Below are positions 1 to 5,198 of a stretch of DNA of 7,539 nucleotides, piece after piece; position 1 is the first letter of the stretch, and each line of letters begins with the position of its first letter. The notes beneath the pieces are model-generated. The model did not search any database. It worked only from the letters and a program-made list of their open reading frames with translations, and was not told the DNA's origin. The stretch comes from Pseudomonadota bacterium (GTDB taxonomy: Bacteria > Pseudomonadota > Gammaproteobacteria > Burkholderiales > Burkholderiaceae_C), in the NCBI GenBank assembly GCA_018241985.1, contig JAFECV010000097.1:1-7539 (forward strand), read 5' to 3'. The translations under genes were made by a program, and so were the position numbers.

Positions 1-379
1 CGTCGTAGCGCTTCTTGCCGAGGTCGGCGGCCGACGCGGCCGAGCCGCCGGCAGGCGCCGCGGCGGCGGCCGGCGCCGCAGCCGCCACGGTGGTCGTGGC
101 CGAAGCCGGCGCCGCTGCGGCCTGCGCCGCGGCCGCCTGCGCTTCGCTGGCCGACAGGATCGTGACCTGGCCGACGCGCTGGAGGCGCTGGTCGGCCGAC
201 TTCTGCGCATTCACCGCGTCGGGGCCGGTCATGTTCTCCAGGCTCACATAGCGCGCGAATCCGATCGCGCCGAAGATCGGGATCAGGAACGCGAGAATCA
301 CGGTCACCAGCAGCTGTTTCGGGGTCTTGATCGGGCCTTCGGCGTGGCCGGTCTCTTCGGCGTGGTTGTTCTCGCTCAT
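1..379 (-). CDS. membrane-anchored c-type cytochrome (cytochrome c5-like), C-terminal part outside window
   Basis: Only the first 126 codons are present; the gene runs off the left edge. The visible protein begins MSENNHAEETGHAEG, followed by a single membrane segment at about residues 22-42 (LLVTVILAFLIPIFGAIGF). A soluble stretch (about 43-77) comes next, then a low-complexity Ala/Pro/Ser linker (about 77-117), and the text ends at DLGKKRYD. The N-terminus with IKTPKQLL before the membrane helix is typical of betaproteobacterial c-type cytochromes of the c5 group, whose heme-binding CXXCH domain follows such a linker. The heme motif itself is not in the window, so the cytochrome call rests on family resemblance. 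The protein would be anchored in the inner membrane with the heme domain in the periplasm, acting as an electron carrier. The ATG at 379 has an AGAGGA ribosome site at 389-384, a slightly short spacing. It diverges from fabA. Confidence 0.7.
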   Translation of the reverse strand, partial: MSENNHAEETGHAEGPIKTPKQLLVTVILAFLIPIFGAIGFARYVSLENMTGPDAVNAQKSADQRLQRVGQVTILSASEAQAAAAQAAAAPASATTTVAAAAPAAAAAPAGGSAASAADLGKKRYD

Positions 380-427
380 CGCGTCCTCTGTTGATCTGGC
401 TGCTGTTGCGTCCGGCGGACGCAGGGC

Positions 428-433
428 ATTATA
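428..433 (-). promoter_or_regulatory. candidate -10 box for the cytochrome gene
   Basis: On the minus strand this reads TATAAT, a perfect sigma-70 -10 hexamer in otherwise GC-rich DNA. It would give a transcript start near 421 and a leader of about 42 nt before the cytochrome ATG. No good TTGACA-like -35 hexamer lies 16-18 bp upstream, so the assignment rests on the -10 alone. Confidence 0.45.
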
Positions 434-577
434 CGAGTGGCCCCTCGCAGTGCCGCGCTATGCAAGGCGCTGCGCGGCATGGCGGCCGGCGCGCGAAGGC
501 AATGGGCGATAATGGCCCGGGTTCCCGACCGCAGCCGCGGGCGGGCCGCCACGAACCGGCGAGACCGATCACGGCAG

Positions 578-1093
578 ATGGAAAAACAGCACAGTTTCAC
601 GCGCGAGGAATTGCTCAAGTCCGGCAGGGGCGAGCTGTACGGGCCGAAGAACGCGCAGTTGCCGCTGCCGGACATGTTGATGATGGACCGCATCACGCTG
701 ATCTCCGACAAGGGCGGCGCGCACGGCAAGGGCGAGGTCGTCGCCGAGCTCGACATCCACCCCGACCTCTGGTTCTTCGCCTGCCATTTCCAGGGCGACC
801 CGGTGATGCCGGGCTGCCTCGGGCTCGATGCGATGTGGCAGCTGCTCGGTTTCTTCCTGTGCTGGATGGGCGGCCCCGGCAAGGGCCGCGCCCTGGGCGT
901 CGGCGAAGTCAAGTTCACCGGCCAGGTGCTGCCGACCGCGAAGCGGGTCGTGTACCGGCTCGACATCAAGCGCGTGGTGATGAGGAAACTCGTGCTCGGC
1001 ATCGCGGACGGGGCGATGGAGGTCGACGGCCGGCGCATCTACGAGGCGGCCGACCTGCGCGTCGGCCTGTTCACCTCGCCCGAGAATTTTTGA
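578..1093 (+). CDS. fabA: 3-hydroxydecanoyl-[acyl-carrier-protein] dehydratase/isomerase FabA
   Basis: FabA is a cytoplasmic type II fatty acid synthase enzyme. It dehydrates 3-hydroxydecanoyl-ACP and isomerises trans-2-decenoyl-ACP to cis-3-decenoyl-ACP, the branch point to unsaturated fatty acids. The protein is 171 residues (E. coli FabA: 172) and begins [16 protein letters not shown]. The hot-dog-fold active site is intact: H70 in [14 protein letters not shown] and D84 in GLDAMWQL, at the same numbers as the E. coli catalytic His70/Asp84. The family motifs [12 protein letters not shown] (28-39) and [13 protein letters not shown] are also present. I chose the ATG at 578 because homologues start here; the frame is open back to an ATG at 437, but that stretch reads as low-complexity Arg/Ala sequence. 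The ribosome site is weak. fabB follows after 16 bp, so the two are almost certainly co-transcribed. Confidence 0.96.
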   Translation: MEKQHSFTREELLKSGRGELYGPKNAQLPLPDMLMMDRITLISDKGGAHGKGEVVAELDIHPDLWFFACHFQGDPVMPGCLGLDAMWQLLGFFLCWMGGPGKGRALGVGEVKFTGQVLPTAKRVVYRLDIKRVVMRKLVLGIADGAMEVDGRRIYEAADLRVGLFTSPENF

Positions 1094-1109
1094 GACAGGG
1101 GGCGCAGCG

Positions 1110-2330
1110 ATGAGACGCGTCGTCGTCACCGGGATGGGCATCGTCAGCAGCATCGGCAACGACCGCGACCAGGTCGTGGACGCGCTGCGCCAGGGGCGAT
1201 CCGGCATCGTGTTTTCCGAGGTGTATCGCGAGCTCGGCTTTCGCAGCCATGTGCACGGCCCGATCGCGATCGACCTCGATCGTTTCATCGACCGCAAGAT
1301 CAAGCGCTTCATGGGCGACGGCGCGGCGTTCAACTACATCGCGATGCAGCAGGCGATCGCCGACGCGGGCCTCGCCGAATCGGAGGTGTCGAACGAGCGC
1401 GCCGGTCTGGTGATGGGCTCGGGCGGACCGTCGACCTCGAACCTGGTCGAGGCCGCCGACATCCTGCGCGCCAAGGGCATCCGCAAGGTCGGCCCGTACA
1501 TGGTGACGCGCAGCATGTCGAGCACGAACACCGCGTGCCTCGCGACGCCGTTCAAGATCCGCGGGGTCAACTATTCGATCAGTTCCGCCTGCGCGACCAG
1601 CGCGCATTGCATCGGCCACGCCGCGGAACTGATCCAGATGGGCAAGCAGGACCTGGTGTTCGCCGGCGGCGGCGAGGAAGTGCACTGGACCATGTCGCTG
1701 CTGTTCGACGCGATGGGCGCGCTCTCGAGCCAGTACAACGACACGCCCGCCTCCGCCTCGCGGCCGTACGACGAAACGCGCGACGGCTTCGTGATCTCCG
1801 GCGGCGGCGGCGTGCTGGTGATGGAAGCGCTCGAACACGCGAAGGCGCGCGGCGCGAAGATCCACGCGGAACTGGTCGGCTACGGCGCGACCTCCGACGG
1901 CTACGACATGGTGCAGCCTTCGGGCGAGGGCGCGGTGCGCTGCATGCAGCAGGCGATGGCGACGGTCACCGGAAAGATCGACTACATCAACGCGCACGGC
2001 ACCAGCACGCCGGTCGGCGACACCAAGGAACTCGAGGCGCTGCGCACCGTGTTCGGCGCGGACGGGGTGCCGCCGGTGAGCTCGACGAAGTCGCTGACCG
2101 GCCATGCACTTGGCGCGGCCGGCGTGAACGAGGCGATCTATTCGCTGTTGATGATGCAGGAGAACTTCCTGAGCGCGTCGGCGAACATCACCCGGCTCGA
2201 CCCCGCGGCCGAGGGCATTCCGATCGTGCGCGAGCGCCAGGACGGCGTCCTGCTCAACACGATCATGTCGAACAGCTTCGGCTTCGGCGGCACCAACGCG
2301 ACGCTGATCTTCCAGCGCTACCGCGACTGA
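1110..2330 (+). CDS. fabB: 3-oxoacyl-[acyl-carrier-protein] synthase I FabB
   Basis: FabB is the cytoplasmic condensing enzyme that elongates the cis-3-decenoyl-ACP made by FabA using malonyl-ACP, committing chains to unsaturated fatty acids. The 406-residue protein has the thiolase fold and the complete Cys-His-His triad: nucleophile C161 in [11 protein letters not shown]296 in [14 protein letters not shown], and H332 in [13 protein letters not shown], with the conserved K327 just before. The C-terminal glycine-rich [12 protein letters not shown] motif is intact. It resembles FabB rather than FabF in length, in the GGEEVHW segment and in its pairing with fabA. An ATG start at 1110 is supported by a strong purine-rich ribosome site (AGGGGGCG, about 1096-1103). 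It lies 16 bp after fabA in the same direction, forming a two-gene operon. No obvious rho-independent terminator follows before the tRNA gene. Confidence 0.96.
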   Translation: MRRVVVTGMGIVSSIGNDRDQVVDALRQGRSGIVFSEVYRELGFRSHVHGPIAIDLDRFIDRKIKRFMGDGAAFNYIAMQQAIADAGLAESEVSNERAGLVMGSGGPSTSNLVEAADILRAKGIRKVGPYMVTRSMSSTNTACLATPFKIRGVNYSISSACATSAHCIGHAAELIQMGKQDLVFAGGGEEVHWTMSLLFDAMGALSSQYNDTPASASRPYDETRDGFVISGGGGVLVMEALEHAKARGAKIHAELVGYGATSDGYDMVQPSGEGAVRCMQQAMATVTGKIDYINAHGTSTPVGDTKELEALRTVFGADGVPPVSSTKSLTGHALGAAGVNEAIYSLLMMQENFLSASANITRLDPAAEGIPIVRERQDGVLLNTIMSNSFGFGGTNATLIFQRYRD

Positions 2331-2381
2331 CGCAGCGGCGTGCCGGCGCGGATGGGCCGCGGTTCACGAAGGGCCGGCAGG

Positions 2382-2387
2382 TACAAT
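2382..2387 (+). promoter_or_regulatory. candidate -10 box of the tRNA-Arg gene
   Basis: TACAAT (5 of 6 matches to TATAAT) lies 10 bp before the mature tRNA 5' end and would start transcription a few bases upstream of it, which is normal for tRNA genes. The -35 region is not convincing. Read-through from fabAB is also possible because the gap is only 67 bp. Confidence 0.4.
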
Positions 2388-2397
2388 TCCACGGCAC

Positions 2398-2473
2398 GCG
2401 GCTGTAGCTCAGTGGATAGAGTATTGGCCTCCGAAGCCAAGGGTCGTGGGTTCGATCCCCGCCAGCCGCGCCA
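2398..2473 (+). tRNA. tRNA-Arg, anticodon CCG
   Basis: A full 76-nt cloverleaf can be drawn. The 7-bp acceptor stem is GCGGCTG (2398-2404) with CAGCCGC (2463-2469). The D-arm starts GCTC at 2407. The anticodon stem is TTGGC (2424-2428) with GCCAA (2436-2440). The loop is CTCCGAA, giving anticodon CCG at 2431-2433, which reads the Arg codon CGG. The T-arm is GTGGG, loop TTCGATC, then CCCGC (2446-2462). The discriminator is G2470 and CCA is encoded at 2471-2473. All stems pair with only G-U exceptions. The gene is in the same direction as fabAB and converges with flhC, whose stop is 48 bp beyond its 3' end. Confidence 0.97.
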
Positions 2474-2495
2474 GCCCTCTCTCCACTGTCGGTTC

Positions 2496-2511
2496 CGAAG
2501 CAGCAGCTTCG
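2496..2511. repeat. small inverted repeat (hairpin) between tRNA-Arg and flhC
   Basis: CGAAGC, a 4-nt AGCA loop, then GCTTCG form a perfect 6-bp stem in the 48-bp gap between two convergent genes. It could help end transcription from either side, but neither strand has a following T run, so it is not a canonical rho-independent terminator. Confidence 0.4.
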
Positions 2512-2519
2512 TGCCCGGC

Positions 2520-2536
2520 CTTCAACAAAGTTGAAG
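2520..2536. repeat. inverted repeat overlapping the flhC stop codon
   Basis: CTTCAAC, a 3-nt AAA loop, and GTTGAAG form a perfect 7-bp stem. On the minus strand it covers the last codons and the TGA stop of flhC. With the second hairpin at 2496-2511 it may form a 3' end structure or weak bidirectional terminator. No T run follows. Confidence 0.4.
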
Positions 2537-3058
2537 CGCGCCCGCCGCCTTGCCCTTGCCGGCACGGGCGGGCGGGTTGCACAGGCCGCAGGTGAAGTGT
2601 TTCGGGTTCTCGTACGGGTGGGTGACGAAATGTCCGCCGCAGGTGTTGCATTGCGTCATCGTCAGCATGCCGTTGTCGAGGAACTTCACCAGACGCCATG
2701 CGCGCGTGATGGAAAGCAGCGGCTCCAGGCCCTGCGCCTGTGTCTGCTCGAGATAGAGCTGGTAGGTCTTGATCACGGCGTCGATCTCATCGATCTCGGC
2801 CGCCTTGTTCAAGTATTCGTGGATGTTGAGGAACAGCGAGGCATGGATGTTCGGCTGCCATGTCATGAACCAGTCGGTCGAAAAGGGCAACTGACCCTTG
2901 GACGGTGACTTGCCGGCAACCTCCTTGTAGAGGCGCAGCAGACGTTCGTAGGACAAATCGGTTTCCGATTCCAGCACCTGCAATCGCGCACCGAGTTGGA
3001 TCAGGGTCACGGCCCGCTCGATCTGCCTGGCCTCGGTCAGGATGCTCTTGGTTCTCAC
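2522..3058 (-). CDS. flhC: flagellar transcriptional activator FlhC
   Basis: FlhC is the DNA-contacting partner of FlhD. The FlhD4C2 complex is the class I master regulator that activates class II flagellar promoters with sigma-70 RNA polymerase. The protein is 178 residues from a GTG start (VRTKSILTEARQIERA), close to the family length. The four zinc-binding cysteines are C137, C140, C157 and C160 (QCNTC and FTCGLC), the same numbers as in E. coli FlhC. The signature region STDWFMTWQPNIHASLF (60-76) is intact. I set the start at the GTG because homologues begin there and a GGAG ribosome site lies at 3072-3069, 10 nt upstream. The frame stays open further upstream into flhD, but that sequence is not FlhC-like. 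It lies 50 bp behind flhD on the same strand. Unusually, motAB does not follow; the next gene is a convergent tRNA. Confidence 0.95.
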   Translation of the reverse strand: MRTKSILTEARQIERAVTLIQLGARLQVLESETDLSYERLLRLYKEVAGKSPSKGQLPFSTDWFMTWQPNIHASLFLNIHEYLNKAAEIDEIDAVIKTYQLYLEQTQAQGLEPLLSITRAWRLVKFLDNGMLTMTQCNTCGGHFVTHPYENPKHFTCGLCNPPARAGKGKAAGALQLC

Positions 3059-3098
3059 GACGACACGACTCCGGATATGGCTTGCAACTGTAGGACGG

Positions 3099-3115
3099 CG
3101 CCTGCGGTTCAGGCG
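3099..3115 (-). promoter_or_regulatory. hairpin over the flhD stop codon in the flhD-flhC gap
   Basis: On the minus strand CGCCTG, AACCG, CAGGCG form a 6-bp stem with a 5-nt loop. The flhD TGA stop (3111-3109) lies across the stem and loop. Such a structure could tie flhC expression to flhD translation or stabilise processed mRNA. This is inference from sequence only. Confidence 0.3.
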
Positions 3116-3432
3116 GCCTCGTGATGGCGTCCGGCCATCAGAATGCTGGCGTGCAGACGCGGTACGGCGTCGTTCGCGGCATCCTTGCCGTGGTTGGTGA
3201 GCAACCCCCACACCATGTCGTCGTCGACGCGCACACGGCACAAGAGGGTGTTGCCGGCGGCGATCTTCATCATCTGGGCAGGGCTGAGCAGCCCGATCAA
3301 GTCCGCGGTCTCTTCCGAAATGCCCAGGCGAAACAACGCCTGCGTGCGATCGGTCCGGATGAGGCTCTGTGCCAGCATCAGGTAGGACAGGTTGGTTTCC
3401 CGAATTTCCATCAGGATCTGATCTGCATTCAT
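3109..3432 (-). CDS. flhD: flagellar transcriptional activator FlhD
   Basis: FlhD is the partner of FlhC in the FlhD4C2 master activator of flagellar genes. The 107-residue protein (usual length about 105-120) begins MNADQILMEIRETNLSYLML and continues AQSLIRTDRTQALFRLGI, the conserved helical dimerisation core. C65, in GNTLLCRVRVDD, corresponds to Cys65 of E. coli FlhD, which forms the inter-subunit disulfide. The ATG at 3432 has a good AAGGA ribosome site at 3445-3441 with 8-nt spacing. It is the first gene of the flhDC operon. The 5' flank to 3683 contains the terminator of the preceding gene and the likely flhDC promoter. Its placement next to glycosyltransferase genes is seen in Burkholderiales flagellar clusters. 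Confidence 0.95.
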   Translation of the reverse strand: MNADQILMEIRETNLSYLMLAQSLIRTDRTQALFRLGISEETADLIGLLSPAQMMKIAAGNTLLCRVRVDDDMVWGLLTNHGKDAANDAVPRLHASILMAGRHHEAA

Positions 3433-3515
3433 CGCGCTACTCCTTGGCTTGCGTACCGTGTCACTCGTAACCGCCGTCTTGGTGCGGTGTCGCTCTCTTG
3501 TTAACTCTGAAACAC

Positions 3516-3544
3516 ACTGTAAACAGCAATTTGCAAGACTTGAA
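3516..3544 (-). promoter_or_regulatory. candidate flhDC promoter
   Basis: In the AT-richer stretch upstream of flhD, the minus strand reads TTCAAG (3544-3539), a 17-bp spacer, then TACAGT (3521-3516). The spacing is ideal but the match to sigma-70 hexamers is only moderate (3/6 and 4/6). It would give a leader of roughly 80 nt. Several other AT-rich hexamers nearby could serve instead. Confidence 0.3.
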
Positions 3545-3585
3545 TGGGTAAGCGGCTAATTGGTGCGTCCAACTGCGCCGACACG

Positions 3586-3596
3586 CTGTCAGACAG
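3586..3596. repeat. short palindrome upstream of flhD
   Basis: CTGTC-A-GACAG is a perfect 5-bp inverted repeat with a 1-base centre. It lies about 40 bp upstream of the candidate flhDC -35 and could be an operator half-site pair. No regulator can be named from the sequence. Confidence 0.25.
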
Positions 3597-3627
3597 ATTC
3601 CTACAGCGCCGATGGCAACGGCACTGC

Positions 3628-3660
3628 AAAAGAAGAAAAGCGGCCTGTGCAGGCCGCCTT
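3628..3660 (-). terminator. rho-independent terminator after the glycosyltransferase/methyltransferase operon
   Basis: On the minus strand GCGGCCT, GCAC, AGGCCGC (3657-3640) form a strong 7-bp GC stem with a 4-nt loop, followed at once by TTTTCTTCTTTT (3639-3628). It lies 27 bp past the stop codon of the 5198-3684 gene and upstream of flhD, so it separates the modification operon from flhDC. Confidence 0.85.
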
Positions 3661-3683
3661 CCCTGGCCGGGCCATGACGCCGC

Positions 3684-5198
3684 TCAGGCAAGCACCGCGG
3701 CCACGACTTCTCGGGGTCGCGGGACGTCCTCGCCCGGGAGGCCGGGACCGAAGTCGGCGCGCATCGTGCGTGCAGCCATGCGCTCGTGCAACGTGGTCGG
3801 CACCTTCTCGAGGCTGACGCGCATGAAGGCAGCGCTTTCGCGCCGAGAAGGCTGCAAGCCCGCATCGAGATAGTCGAAGGCGCGCAGCGCGAAGCGGTGC
3901 TCGAACCAACCGAGATACCAGAACCAGTCGGTGTAGTAGATCCAGGAGTTCTCGTTCAGCGCGCGCACATGCGTCGGATCCTGCCAGGCGGTCGGTGCTC
4001 GCTCATAGGGCACCTCGATCTGGAACACGCCGCCCACCTTCAGCAACTCCAGGCAGCGTGTCATCAGCCCCGGCAGGTCGCTCACATGCTCCAGCACGTT
4101 GTTGGCATAGACGATCTCGACCTCGCCAGCGGCCAGGCGCACAGGCCCTGCCTGGGGTGAGTCGATGTCCTGCGGCAGCATCAGGGGCCGGCACAGGTCG
4201 AGCACTGCGTCGGGTTTCGCAGACTCCAGCACATCGATGTTGAGCCAGCCCATGCGGTAGTCCTTGCCCGAACCGAGATGCAGGCGCCGCACGACGTTGC
4301 GCTCAGTGCCACGCCGCGAGCGATGGACGGAATCCAGCCCGGCCGAAAAAGCCAGCAGGTCGGCGTAGGCCTCGACGGGATCGGCTGCGCGAAAGGCGTC
4401 GACCTGCGCCTGCGCGCGCTCGAAATAGGCGGCGCTGCCGAACTCGCGGCCAAAGAAGGCCTCCAGGCCCTCGCTGTCGAACCATTCGACGCTGCGATCG
4501 AAGGCGGCATCGGGTCGCGTGCCCAGGCAGCGCTCCGAAACAATGGGCGTGCCCAGCGACAAACTCTGGAAGGCCCGCACCTGCTCGAAGCGGGCCGATT
4601 CGTAGAAGTGGCAGTTCAGCATGGCCTTGGCTTGGGCCACATAGGCGTCGCGCTCGGGCCCGTACAGGGGGCCGTCGAACATCGTCACCGACCGGCCCGT
4701 GGCCTCGATGCGTTCGATCAGGCGCCGGCGTCGTTCGTTCATGCTGCCGATGAACAGCAGGTCGATCGGCCGCTCCGCCAACGGTAACGCTTGCCCTCCC
4801 GAGAGCTGCAGATAGGCTGCGTGCCCAAAGGAGATCAGCGGCACGTCCTCGGTGCAGGGGGCATAGGTCGCAACGTTGCGCGTGTCGTAGTCCACCACGG
4901 CTGAGCCTTGCAGCAGTTGCAGGTATTCCTGCCTCAACTGGGCGCCACTTTCGCCTATCTGCTCCAGATTGACGAACACGCAGCTGTGGGTACGACGCAG
5001 CGCCGGGTCGAAGCCGAGGTGGGCTCCGAACACGAAGTTCACGGCATTGTGACGCAGCCGGTTTTTCGACAGATGAACCATTGCACCGAGCCGATGGAAC
5101 ATCCAGCGGAAATACAGCGCAGCGTCGAGCAGCCCGAGGGCATGAACCTGCCCCGATGGTTGCATCACGCAAAGATTGATTTGGGGGATGGTGCTCAT
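3684..5198 (-). CDS. two-domain protein: glycosyltransferase-like N-terminus and SAM-dependent methyltransferase C-terminus
   Basis: The product is 504 residues with two recognisable halves. Residues about 1-285 look like a GT-B glycosyltransferase of the CgeB-like kind: IDLLFIGSMNERRRRLIERI at 145-164 resembles the start of the nucleotide-sugar domain, and the segment around 193-222 (LNCHFYESARFEQVRAFQSL, then GTPIVSE) resembles the sugar-nucleotide site with its conserved Glu. Residues about 303-450 form a class I methyltransferase: motif I LHLGSGKDYRMGWLNID (306-322), then NNVLEHVSDLPGL (366-378) and LLKVGGVFQIEVP (385-397). There is no signal peptide or membrane segment, so it is cytoplasmic. 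The ATG overlaps the upstream gene's TGA (ATGA), indicating translational coupling; no separate ribosome site is visible. Its position beside a GT41 enzyme and flhDC suggests it extends and methylates a flagellin glycan. Sugar, acceptor and methylated atom are unknown. Confidence 0.8.
   Translation of the reverse strand: MSTIPQINLCVMQPSGQVHALGLLDAALYFRWMFHRLGAMVHLSKNRLRHNAVNFVFGAHLGFDPALRRTHSCVFVNLEQIGESGAQLRQEYLQLLQGSAVVDYDTRNVATYAPCTEDVPLISFGHAAYLQLSGGQALPLAERPIDLLFIGSMNERRRRLIERIEATGRSVTMFDGPLYGPERDAYVAQAKAMLNCHFYESARFEQVRAFQSLSLGTPIVSERCLGTRPDAAFDRSVEWFDSEGLEAFFGREFGSAAYFERAQAQVDAFRAADPVEAYADLLAFSAGLDSVHRSRRGTERNVVRRLHLGSGKDYRMGWLNIDVLESAKPDAVLDLCRPLMLPQDIDSPQAGPVRLAAGEVEIVYANNVLEHVSDLPGLMTRCLELLKVGGVFQIEVPYERAPTAWQDPTHVRALNENSWIYYTDWFWYLGWFEHRFALRAFDYLDAGLQPSRRESAAFMRVSLEKVPTTLHERMAARTMRADFGPGLPGEDVPRPREVVAAVLA

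Noticed and set aside
508..513. GATAAT as a -10 box for fabAB
   Set aside because: A reasonable -10 match 65 bp before fabA, but the sequence 16-18 bp upstream is GCCGGC-like with no -35 resemblance, so I did not list it as a feature.
437..577. N-terminal extension of fabA from an ATG at 437
   Set aside because: It is open and in frame, but the 47 residues are Arg/Ala-rich and absent from FabA proteins; the ATG at 578 gives the exact family length and places His70 and Asp84 at the standard numbers.
1071..2105. 344-codon minus-strand frame opposite fabB
   Set aside because: It is an antisense shadow of fabB, rich in Arg, His and Ala, with no recognisable domain.
3059..3241. Upstream extension of the flhC frame into flhD
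   Set aside because: The extra 61 residues are Arg-rich, overlap flhD in another frame and are not FlhC-like; the GTG at 3058 with GGAG upstream fits the family start.
3498..3520. CRP-like site (TGTGTTTCAGAGTTAACA on the minus strand) upstream of flhD
   Set aside because: Only one half-site is good and the second half departs from TCACA; too weak to call.
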